NCBI RefSeq assembly: GCF_913062725.1
Contig: NZ_CAJXWY010000030.1
Location: 1-48,970 of the forward strand
DNA length: 48,970 bases
Direction: 5' to 3'
From: an uncultured Thiohalocapsa sp.
GTDB lineage: Bacteria > Pseudomonadota > Gammaproteobacteria > Chromatiales > Chromatiaceae
The notes under the pieces were generated by a model that saw only the letters and a list, made by a program, of their open reading frames with translations, searched no databases and was not told the DNA's origin. Positions 26,700 through 34,875 of the stretch are shown here, piece after piece. Within the stretch, counting starts at the first letter, position 1; every line of letters starts with the position of its first letter. A program made the position numbers and the translations under genes.

Positions 26700-27188
26700 G
26701 GTATGAGCTGAGAGAACAAATGGACGTTGAGCTGGTGCTGCGCGCGGTGCGCGACATGGCCGGCGCGGGCTGCGGGCCGCCGGGCGCAAACAGCGCGCCC
26801 CGAGCCCCGATGCTGGCCGCGGCGGCTGGCCTGCCCCCGGTGGCATTGCCCGCCGGGCGCCGATCCGGGCACGGGCACGCAGCTTCTGACGATGCTTGTG
26901 ACGATGCTGAGGACACAGCGGCGAGCGCTCGCCGCTGACGACCCCGGAATTTTGCGCGCTCACTCGAGAAATGTCCAAACAGACGGTTCACATCTCGTTC
27001 CATCGATCAACCGGGTAAGGACAGCTTTGAAGTGGCCGCGGCCGGCGCCGATGGCCTGCGCGCGCGCTGCCGTGGTGATCACGAGGCACCCGCGCGGGCA
27101 TGCGGGCCGCATTGGGGCGCCGCCGGGCGAGCCCGCGGGATTGCGCCCGACTCGACGGGCTGCGCCGGGGATGGCCGTTTCGCCGGCC
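26700..27188. other. 489-base intergenic region upstream of ettA
   Basis: No gene is convincing here, though open frames cross it because of the GC content. It contains a 22-base perfect palindrome at 26916-26937, listed separately, and short direct repeats GCATCGTCA on the minus strand beside it. It presumably holds the ettA promoter and the 3' flank of the methyltransferase gene. Confidence 0.5.
26916..26937. promoter_or_regulatory. 22-base perfect palindrome upstream of ettA
   Basis: CAGCGGCGAGC is followed directly by its exact reverse complement GCTCGCCGCTG with no spacer. It lies 217 bases upstream of the ettA start. It could be an operator for a dimeric regulator or the stem of an RNA hairpin in the leader. 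No family can be assigned from sequence. Confidence 0.4.
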
Positions 27189-28043
27189 TCACTTCTGCGC
27201 GCTGAGATAACAAATCCAGCCGGCGTCGGCATCGGCATGCTCGGCGGGCTGGAAGTCGCCATCCGGCTCACCGTCTTCGCTCCAGCCCTGCCAGTAGACG
27301 ACGACCCGCCGAAAACCGGCCTCACCGAGCAGCTCGCGGATCTCGGGCAGGGTCCAGAGCCGCCAGCGGTAGCTGAACGCCCGCCGCAGCTCTGTGCCGT
27401 CCGGCAAGGCGAAGTCGATGTGACAGTCCATCAGGCCGGTGATGGGATCGTAGCTGGCCTGCTCCCAGCGGTAGGTGAAGGTGCCTTCGTCGTCCTCCAC
27501 GGTGCGCTCTTCGATGATCGCGCGGAAGGCGTCGTAGCCGCCGTAGGCGTCGAGGAAAAAGACGCCATCGGCCGCCAGATCCCGGTGCACCGCCCGAAAG
27601 TAGTCCCGCAGCTCGGCGCGCTCGCGAAACAGCCAGTAGCTGAAGTTCATGGCGATGACGGCATCCGGCGCCTCGCCGGGCGGGGCGGCCCGCACATCCG
27701 CCCGCAGGAGCTGCAGCCGTGCCCTCGACGACGGCGGCAGGGGCGCGCGGTTATGCCGCTCCGCCCAGGCGAGCACCGCGGCGTCCGCATCCAACCCCAG
27801 CGCGTTGTTCTGGGGATGACGCTCCACCCATTCCCGGCACACCGCGGCGGTGCCACAGAAGTCCTCGCGCAGGCGCCGGGCGTCGCGCCCGCGCAGCCAA
27901 CGGAAGCGCTCGGTGAGGAAGTCCACCTCCGCCTCCGGGCACTGCACGGCACGCTCGTAGAGGCGGTGGATGTCGGCCTGCCCGGCGGGCGTGGGGGCGG
28001 GCGGGGCGGCGCTGCGGGCAGCGGCGGCTGGCTTCGGGGGCAT
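27189..28043 (-). CDS. Class I SAM-dependent methyltransferase
   Basis: This 284-residue protein has a Rossmann methyltransferase core. Motif I is LREDFCGTAAVCREW (about 58-72), the acidic loop LGLDAD follows near 82-87, and ADVRAAPP and AMNFSYWLF correspond to motifs II-III. It resembles small-molecule methyltransferases of the Methyltransf_25 type; the substrate is unknown. An Ala/Pro-rich N-terminus of about 20 residues is not conserved, and a later start is possible. It is the last minus-strand gene before the divergent tRNA-Ser. Confidence 0.85.
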   Translation of the reverse strand: MPPKPAAAARSAAPPAPTPAGQADIHRLYERAVQCPEAEVDFLTERFRWLRGRDARRLREDFCGTAAVCREWVERHPQNNALGLDADAAVLAWAERHNRAPLPPSSRARLQLLRADVRAAPPGEAPDAVIAMNFSYWLFRERAELRDYFRAVHRDLAADGVFFLDAYGGYDAFRAIIEERTVEDDEGTFTYRWEQASYDPITGLMDCHIDFALPDGTELRRAFSYRWRLWTLPEIRELLGEAGFRRVVVYWQGWSEDGEPDGDFQPAEHADADAGWICYLSAQK

Positions 28044-28053
28044 AGGATTTGGT

Positions 28054-28082
28054 TTGAAATGGTTGGTCGGTTTAGCTATTCT
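28054..28082 (+). promoter_or_regulatory. Sigma-70 promoter, probably for tRNA-Ser
   Basis: TTGAAA (28054-28059) and TATTCT (28077-28082) are separated by 17 bases, matching the -35 and -10 consensus at five and four of six positions. Transcription would begin about 98 bases before the mature tRNA-Ser, requiring 5' processing. Confidence 0.55.
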
Positions 28083-28186
28083 AGCCGGCTCGAGCCTGCG
28101 CTATCACGGCGTGGCCAACCGCCGATCGCTCACCGAGTCAGCCCGCTCGGGCCAGAACCAACCGAGCGCCGGCGCGCCGAGAATCC

Positions 28187-28277
28187 GGAGAGGTGTCCGA
28201 GTGGCTTAAGGAGCACGCCTGGAAAGTGTGTATAGGTTAATAGCCTATCGAGGGTTCGAATCCCTCCCTCTCCGCCA
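28187..28277 (+). tRNA. tRNA-Ser (anticodon GGA)
   Basis: This is a 91-base tRNA with a seven-pair acceptor stem (GGAGAGG at 28187-28193 with CCTCTCC at 28267-28273), discriminator G and encoded CCA. The anticodon GGA is at 28221-28223 within stem CACGC/GTGTG, a long class II variable arm follows, and the T-arm GGTTCGAATCC is normal. It reads UCC and UCU codons. Everything to its right appears accessory, so it is a probable integration site; no repeat of its 3' end was noticed elsewhere in the window. Confidence 0.98.
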
Positions 28278-28486
28278 AATCAATAAGCTAAGTTTCTGAA
28301 TTAGAAAGAAATTTTACATGTAACTACTAGCTTGGTCCCCCGATCACTCCCCCACTCAGTAGGGCAAACGATGTCGGGGTCATTCGCGACGAACCGGTCT
28401 GTCTGCGTCCTGTGGAAAGACGCACCCCCTTCTGGGGGTGTGACGAACGGCAGCTCTACCGGTAGTCACTACGATCGCCCTTCGTC
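28278..28486. other. AT-rich junction segment after tRNA-Ser
   Basis: The first 50 bases after the tRNA are clearly AT-rich compared with the chromosome to the left. A strong hairpin, CACCCCC (28423-28429) with GGGGGTG (28434-28440), lies further in. I see no gene. The segment looks like the start of acquired DNA. Confidence 0.5.
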
Positions 28487-28783
28487 CTAACCCGTCACGC
28501 CCAACCGTCGCCTCGCGAGACTGGCCCGTCGGGCTTGCGTAGCCCACCGCTCCGGTAGTACTTCCGCCTGCTGCAGCACGCTCCACATCCCGACGTCCTG
28601 CGGGTCCGGTGCAGCGCCTTATCGTTTCAGGATCTGCTTCGCCTTGATCCGCATCCAGGCTGGGGTCGAGTACCGATGCACCCAGTCGATGGTGACGTTC
28701 TCCCGTAGGCTAGCCAGCAGCTCGTGGGTGATCACACGGGGCCGCACGTCGGCCATGATCTGGTTGGTGATCCTGTCGTCCGC
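28487..28783 (-). pseudogene. Relic of HsdR C-terminus (type I restriction, DUF3387-like)
   Basis: The minus-strand frame reads ITNQIMADVRPR, then VITHELLASLRENVTIDW, then a helix ending KQILKR, a TAA stop (28619-28621), and in the same frame GAAPDPQD and VLQQAEVLPERWA. Intact HsdR proteins end with the same order, for example ENVTIDW, then VKRILRKYGYPPD, then LEQAEVLCE. The stop sits exactly where a tyrosine codon is expected. No upstream HsdR helicase or nuclease region remains, and no hsdM or hsdS is present. This is therefore a decayed fragment of a type I restriction enzyme. Identification is by recalled family motifs, not by search. Confidence 0.7.
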
Positions 28784-28893
28784 TAGTGCAGGCCTTTGTT
28801 TGAGCCCTTATTCAGCTGAAGTGGGAAACGCTGCGGCCGAACCGAGCCGCACTCGGATGACTTCGGTGGTGGAGGAAAAGTTTCGTCGCAACC

Positions 28894-30143
28894 GCTTCCA
28901 TCCCCGTAGGCGCGAGGAACACGGCCCCCAGGCTGGCGGTAACGCCGGTTGGATCGGTTCATCGCCGCAGGCGCGGGGAACACAAAGCCAACGAGCGGCC
29001 AGGGCAGCAAGCGGCCGGTCCATCCCCGCAGGCGCGGGGAACACTGCCCGAACCGGCTCGCACAACGGCACTAATCCGGTTCATCCCCGCAGGCGCGGGG
29101 AACACGTAGAGACGCATCTCGACATCGTCGATGGGCTCGGTTCATCCCCGCAGGCGCGGGGAACACAACGCTGCCATCGTGCCCGTCACCGGACCCATCG
29201 GTTCATCCCCGCAGGCGCGGGGAACACTCTCCCAGGGCGCGCGCGTCGGCGTCGGTGGGCGGTTCATCCCCGCAAGCGCGGGGAACACTGACCGATGAGC
29301 TGCGCCAGGGGCATCGGCAGCGGTTCATCCCCGCAGGCGCGGGGAACACGTCGCCCGGGCCGATGAGCGTGCGATTGATGCCGGTTCATCCCCGCAGGCG
29401 CGGGGAACACCCGATTTTCCTGACCAAAGCCGACGGCACGGTCGGTTCATCCCCGCAGGCGCGGGGAACACTGGGCTGAGTTGACAGATTCTGAGACAGG
29501 GGTGCGGTTCATCCCCGCAGGCGCGGGGAACACAGCCGGAGGCGCTGCGCATCGCCAGGCGGGCGGGGTTCATCCCCGCAGGCGCGGGGAACACTCTCAA
29601 GCCCGCGGTGCCGTTCACATCGCGGGCGGTTCATCCCCGCAGGCGCGGGGAACACTGGTCTGGCCGTAGTCCAGCATCCCCGACAGTCGGTTCATCCCCG
29701 CAGGCGCGGGGAACACTCTCTCGTGCCCGATGACGTGATGGAGCGCGGCGGTTCATCCCCGCAGGCGCGGGGAACACGGCCAGCTCGGCCTCCAGGTACT
29801 CGCCCATCTCGGTTCATCCCCGCAGGCGCGGGGAACACTGCTCCCCGATCTTTTGCTCCAGCTCGTTGAGCGGTTCATCCCCGCAGGCGCGGGGAACACG
29901 AATAGACGGCTCGCCGCCGTGTCGATGGCGTCGGTTCATCCCCGCAGGCGCGGGGAACACCAGGCCAGCTACCTGCGGGGGAAGCGGTATAACGGTTCAT
30001 CCCCGCAGGCGCGGGGAACACGACAGTGAGCACGAACGCGCCGGGAAAGCCGACGGTTCATCCCCGCAGGCGCGGGGAACACGGCGGCGCCTGCCTGCTG
30101 CGTGCGGTAGTAGCCGGTTCATCCCCGCAGGCGCGGGGAACAC
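28894..30143 (-). CRISPR. Type I-E CRISPR array, 21 repeats and 20 spacers
   Basis: There are 21 copies of a 29-base repeat with a strict 61-base period. Spacers are 32 bases except one of 33 (29472-29504). In the transcribed (minus) sense the repeat begins GTGTTCCCCGCG and ends GGGGATGAACCG, the typical type I-E form with a CCCCGCG/CGCGGGG hairpin. Repeat variants lie mostly at the distal end: the copy at 28894 is strongly degenerate, 28955 and 29016 have one change each, and 29260 and 29566 one each. Degeneracy at 28894 marks the old trailer end; new spacers enter at 30143 beside cas2. No two spacers are alike. Confidence 0.98.
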
Positions 30144-30236
30144 ACTTCACGGAACCGATTGTATTAACAAGAAAAAAAGACTTGTAAAAAAGGTACCGAA
30201 TTTGCACGCGCCAAATCAGCGCTTCCTGTCGGGTTG
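30144..30236 (-). promoter_or_regulatory. CRISPR leader with candidate promoter
   Basis: This AT-rich segment lies between cas2 and the first repeat. On the minus strand TTTACA (30188 to 30183) and TACAAT (30163 to 30158) form a -35/-10 pair with a long 19-base spacer, placing transcription start about 8 bases before the first repeat. A run of seven A on the plus strand (T on the leader strand) is present. An integration host factor site would be expected in a type I-E leader but no clear one was recognised. Confidence 0.6.
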
Positions 30237-31428
<1,192 letters not shown>

Positions 31429-31557
31429 CCGTCCTGTCCTAGGTCAGTTAACCGATGTCGTCGGAACGGTCCGCCGCCAATCCGATTATCGGTACGTGCT
31501 GGTAATGACGGCGGTGCTTCGACTCCGCGACCGCATGAGCGCTACCTCTCCTGCTTA

Positions 31558-31662
31558 ACTAGTGCAACACTGCTAAAGTTCTGAGACCGTCCGATCTTGA
31601 CCCAAGCTGATGTCGGCACGGTTCATCATGAGGTATCGAGACTTCAACAGTGTTGCACTAGT
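31558..31662. mobile_element. 105-bp element with 15-bp perfect terminal inverted repeats
   Basis: ACTAGTGCAACACTG (31558-31572) is the exact reverse complement of CAGTGTTGCACTAGT (31648-31662). The 75 bases between them have no supported gene. It lies in the gap between cas6e and cas1, where most type I-E operons have almost no spacing. It looks like a MITE or an internally deleted insertion sequence. No target-site duplication was seen. A large hairpin acting as attenuator is another possibility. Confidence 0.5.
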
Positions 31663-31685
31663 GGATCCGGCTGTGGGAGGTGTCG

Positions 31686-32375
31686 TCAGACTCGCCGCAA
31701 CAGCAGTAGGCCACAGCCAAAGGCCTTGGCGGGGCCGATACCCTTGTGCACAGCCCCAAGGAAGCGATCCGCATGCAACACCCGCAGTATGCCGTGGTAG
31801 TCCAGCGTGCTGAAACGGATCGCCGTTTGCTGACCGCGTTTATTCAACCGATGTTGTCGATAACCGTCTACGTGGATGGCCTCCAGCGCGAAGCCGTTGC
31901 GTTCAGCGCGGTCCGCCAGCCACGTAGCCCCTGCACGCTGCACCAACTCCGCTTGGCTCGGTCGTCGACCGGGATCAAGTTCTCGCTCAGCCTCCAAGCG
32001 CTTAGCCTGCATGACCACATCGTCTCGATAGCGGCGCTTGTCGGAAGGGTCGGTGCTGGCCTTGCGCGTGCGCACAGGGTTGGCGCGAAGCACGAAGCCG
32101 AGCCGCGCACCCGCAGCCAGTGTCGGGGTGAAAGGCTTCGTGGCAACCTGCCATGTTGGGTCCGATGCCATCGGCTGTCGGTCCGACAGGACGTAAAAAG
32201 TGGGCCAATGGCCAAGCTGCTCGCGCCGGAAGAGAAAGTCGCGCGCGCCTGCGTCTGTGTCGCTCATCAGTCGCCAGATCACCTGATGGTCGCTGTACGC
32301 GTTTTTTGGAATCGCGCTGGCGAGTTGTCGCAGGGGTTGGCCACGGCGGAGTTCAATCTTGCTCAGGTATCGCAT
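31686..32375 (-). CDS. cas6e: Cas6e, CRISPR RNA endoribonuclease
   Basis: Cas6e cuts the CRISPR transcript at the base of each repeat hairpin and stays in Cascade. The 229 residues have the ferredoxin-fold marks: MRYLSKIELRR at the start, the catalytic histidine His30 in DHQVIWRLM, and the C-terminal glycine-rich loop GIGPAKAFGCGLLLL. The start overlaps the stop of cas5e as TGATG. Length is slightly above the E. coli protein (199). Confidence 0.94.
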   Translation of the reverse strand: MRYLSKIELRRGQPLRQLASAIPKNAYSDHQVIWRLMSDTDAGARDFLFRREQLGHWPTFYVLSDRQPMASDPTWQVATKPFTPTLAAGARLGFVLRANPVRTRKASTDPSDKRRYRDDVVMQAKRLEAERELDPGRRPSQAELVQRAGATWLADRAERNGFALEAIHVDGYRQHRLNKRGQQTAIRFSTLDYHGILRVLHADRFLGAVHKGIGPAKAFGCGLLLLRRV

Positions 32376-33133
32376 CAGCCTGGTCCACCCACCCAGTGGT
32401 GTTCGTCGCGCGGTGCGAATTGGTGCCGGAGACGAGATCTGGGCTGGTCGTAGCGCGGTGTCGTTGCGGTGGGTAGCATCGTTCCACTCGGTACTCCAGT
32501 CTCCCACCAACAGGGGGCACTTGCCGGCGGCATCGCATTGAGCTGGTCGGCAACCTGGCGCCAAAGCTTGGTTGCAGCCGCCTCGTCGTAGGCGGTTAGC
32601 GCCGCAGGTAGGTCTTGCGCCTCGATCACCCGCGGTGCCAAGGGCAATGCCAAGGGGCAGGCGCGTCGGCCCAGGTAAAGCGGAAACCGCGGCCGCAGCA
32701 GTGCCAAGGACAGGTCTCGTGGCATCGGAGTATCCGGCGCACCGCGCCAGTACAGGCAGACTGTGTAGAGTGCATCGGCGCGATAGTCCCGTGTGGACAG
32801 CACCGTGGTGAGGTTTGTCCGGTCGGCCAGCTCGTTGCGTCTGGTCTGGAGGTGGCGCAGGCGGGCCGTGTTCTTGGCAAGTTGGCTGGTGTGGTAGTCC
32901 CGCAAGGGCACGCCCACGGCGTCGACCCTGACGGCGAACCGGTAGCCGTTGGCCAGTGCGGCATGCTGTCGGTCGTCGTTGCGCTGGATCCCGAGGGCAG
33001 CGGCCAGAAGACCCAGCACAGCGGACTTGGATGGGTGGTCCGTCGTTGGTCGCCGCTCGCCGACGGCGATATCGCCCCAAGCAGCGAGCGGGCCGTAGAG
33101 TCGAAAGGCGATGAAGGTATGCATGGTGCTCAC
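32375..33133 (-). CDS. cas5e: Cas5e, Cascade subunit
   Basis: Cas5e binds the 5' handle of the crRNA and bridges Cas7 and Cse1. The 252 residues begin with FRLYGPLAAWGDIAVGERR, followed by HPSKSAVLGLLAAALG, the usual family start. The middle and C-terminal parts (YHTSQLAK, LYWRG, PRFPLYLGRRACPLALP) also fit. It overlaps cas7e by four bases and cas6e by one base. Confidence 0.95.
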   Translation of the reverse strand: MSTMHTFIAFRLYGPLAAWGDIAVGERRPTTDHPSKSAVLGLLAAALGIQRNDDRQHAALANGYRFAVRVDAVGVPLRDYHTSQLAKNTARLRHLQTRRNELADRTNLTTVLSTRDYRADALYTVCLYWRGAPDTPMPRDLSLALLRPRFPLYLGRRACPLALPLAPRVIEAQDLPAALTAYDEAAATKLWRQVADQLNAMPPASAPCWWETGVPSGTMLPTATTPRYDQPRSRLRHQFAPRDEHHWVGGPG

Positions 33134-34173
33134 TCCTTGGCGAAGGCTATGAGTTCCTGGAAAGTTCCCTTTTCGGGATCAAGTGTATCCACAATTCGAC
33201 GCGCATCAGCGCAGGCGCCATAGACCTTATCCATGTTGTCACATGTCTCTGTGAGAGCGGCGATGGCCTCCGCCAGCATGCCGTCCTTACGTCCTTCCAC
33301 GGGCTTTAGGAATGCGACGGACAGCGACCGCGGCTGCTGATCGCCCCTCTCCGCAAGGAAATAGGACGCCCGCGCGCGGGAGCCGAAGGTGTTCTGCTTA
33401 CCGGTCGGGGCGACTGTGGTGGCGGCTTCAATCAATGCGCCCAAGGTTCTGTTGCGCAGGTCGATGTCGCCGCCGAGGTTCGCGGTGAGCAAGTCCCGGT
33501 CGATGCAGATGTAGAGATAGAACAGCCCAGCGGCGAACTCGGTCTCGCCCAGGTGCCCGGCGCCTACATCCTCGATACCCTCGTTGAGGTCGTCCACTGC
33601 GGTAAAGAAGTCGTCCTCTACGGCGACCTTGTGCACGCTGATGGCATGGGCTACCTGGGCAGAGGCATCGGTGTTGTAGCTGGGGTCGGCGGCGAGCATG
33701 CGGCCGAAGAGGCCGATGTCCGCAGCGCTGTGCTGGTGGCGAAGTAGCTTCAGGTCCTCGTCCGTCGGTGCGGACTGCGTTTTGATCAGCTTCTCGCAGA
33801 GTGCTTCGATGGCGATGTTCTCTTCGGGGCTGAAGTGGGCGAGCTGCTCGATCTCAACCGAGCCCGACTTGACCTTGCCAAACTGTTTCGCGATGGCGGC
33901 CGCCCACTCCGTTGCCTGCTTCTCGGAGATTCCAGCCTCGATCAACGCTTGTTTGATACGGGTGCCCTTTTCCTTGGTGCGCACACCGAGGTTGCCTTTG
34001 AGCGCGCCCTCGAATACGTCTGAAGTTCGCCAGGCGCGCTTGAGGCTTTGTGACGAGACGCGAAGTCGCGTCACACCGCCCATCACGGCCGTCTTGGGCC
34101 GGCCTAAGTCGTCGCGGTTCAGGTTAGCCGGCGGATAGGACGTCAGCAGATGCAGTTGCAGGAAACGGGACAT
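33130..34173 (-). CDS. cas7e: Cas7e (CasC), Cascade backbone subunit
   Basis: Six copies of Cas7e form the helical backbone along the crRNA spacer. The 347 residues open with LQLHLLTSYPPANLNRDD, then GRPKTAVMGG and LRVSSQSLKRAWR, the conserved N-terminal block of CasC. Later GLFYLYICIDRDLL and PTGKQNTFGSRA also match the family. The ATG lies two bases after the cse2 stop. Confidence 0.96.
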   Translation of the reverse strand: MSRFLQLHLLTSYPPANLNRDDLGRPKTAVMGGVTRLRVSSQSLKRAWRTSDVFEGALKGNLGVRTKEKGTRIKQALIEAGISEKQATEWAAAIAKQFGKVKSGSVEIEQLAHFSPEENIAIEALCEKLIKTQSAPTDEDLKLLRHQHSAADIGLFGRMLAADPSYNTDASAQVAHAISVHKVAVEDDFFTAVDDLNEGIEDVGAGHLGETEFAAGLFYLYICIDRDLLTANLGGDIDLRNRTLGALIEAATTVAPTGKQNTFGSRARASYFLAERGDQQPRSLSVAFLKPVEGRKDGMLAEAIAALTETCDNMDKVYGACADARRIVDTLDPEKGTFQELIAFAKE

Positions 34174-34175
34174 GC

Positions 34176-34796
34176 TCAGGCTCCTTGTGCGCGGTTGTCG
34201 GGTCGTTGTTGCAGCAGGGTGTCGTAGTAGCGCTGAACCCAGTCACGGCGCTGCCGATCGGTCCAGTAACGCACGCTGCGGATGAGGTCAGCTACCGGCA
34301 CTCGGTCGCCGGCGAGATGAATCGTGCGCAGAAGATTCGGGTAGAGTTCTTTAAGTTCTCGAATGGCCACGAGACGCTGAAAGCGCAGCTCGCTCACACG
34401 CGGGCCTAGCCCCGCTCTTGTGGGTGTTGCCAGAAGAGCTGCGACAGTCTTGGCCAGCTGCGGGACTGGCGCTTCTACCGTTGGCTGATCGCCGCGAGCA
34501 GCCTCGGACTCGTCGCCCCCGGACTGACTGGAATCCCCCTTGACGTGCGCGAGCAGTCCAGCGACCGCCGCTACGGTTGGCCGGTCCTTCCAACCGAGCG
34601 CACTCACCTGGTAGAACAGCCTGTGATACGCGGGTACGAACAGCACTTCTTCTAGGTTCTTGCAGCGGCGCAGCGCGGCCAACTCGCCGCGATTGCTCGG
34701 CTTGCCCGTCTCGGGTGGGGTGACGAGGGGCTCCCACCAGGCCAGGGTCGCTTGGACGAAATCTAGTTGGTCGGTGTGCTCGGTGGGTTCTCCCAT
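34176..34796 (-). CDS. cse2: Cse2 (CasB), Cascade small subunit
   Basis: Cse2 forms a dimer along the belly of Cascade and stabilises the R-loop. The 206 residues are helical and basic. They include GELAALRRCKNLEEVLFVPAYHRLF, typical of the family N-terminal domain, and LRFQRLVAIRELKELYPNLLRTIHLAG in the C-terminal part. A variable linker (about 90-115) is longer than in E. coli (160 residues). Confidence 0.92.
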   Translation of the reverse strand: MGEPTEHTDQLDFVQATLAWWEPLVTPPETGKPSNRGELAALRRCKNLEEVLFVPAYHRLFYQVSALGWKDRPTVAAVAGLLAHVKGDSSQSGGDESEAARGDQPTVEAPVPQLAKTVAALLATPTRAGLGPRVSELRFQRLVAIRELKELYPNLLRTIHLAGDRVPVADLIRSVRYWTDRQRRDWVQRYYDTLLQQRPDNRAQGA

Positions 34797-34875
34797 GCTC
34801 TGCTCCTTAAGAGGGGGTGTACTCGGGGGTCCGATCGCCGCACGGTGCGAGCTGCGGGCTCAGTTCTGCTTAAGC

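Noticed and set aside
26727..28235. 502-codon plus-strand frame across the ettA-methyltransferase interval and the tRNA
   Set aside because: It runs antisense through the methyltransferase and into tRNA-Ser; no domain, no ribosome site.
28644..29669. Open frames through the CRISPR array (repeated FIPAGAGNT or VPRACGDEP peptides)
   Set aside because: They are translations of the CRISPR repeat and spacers, not genes.
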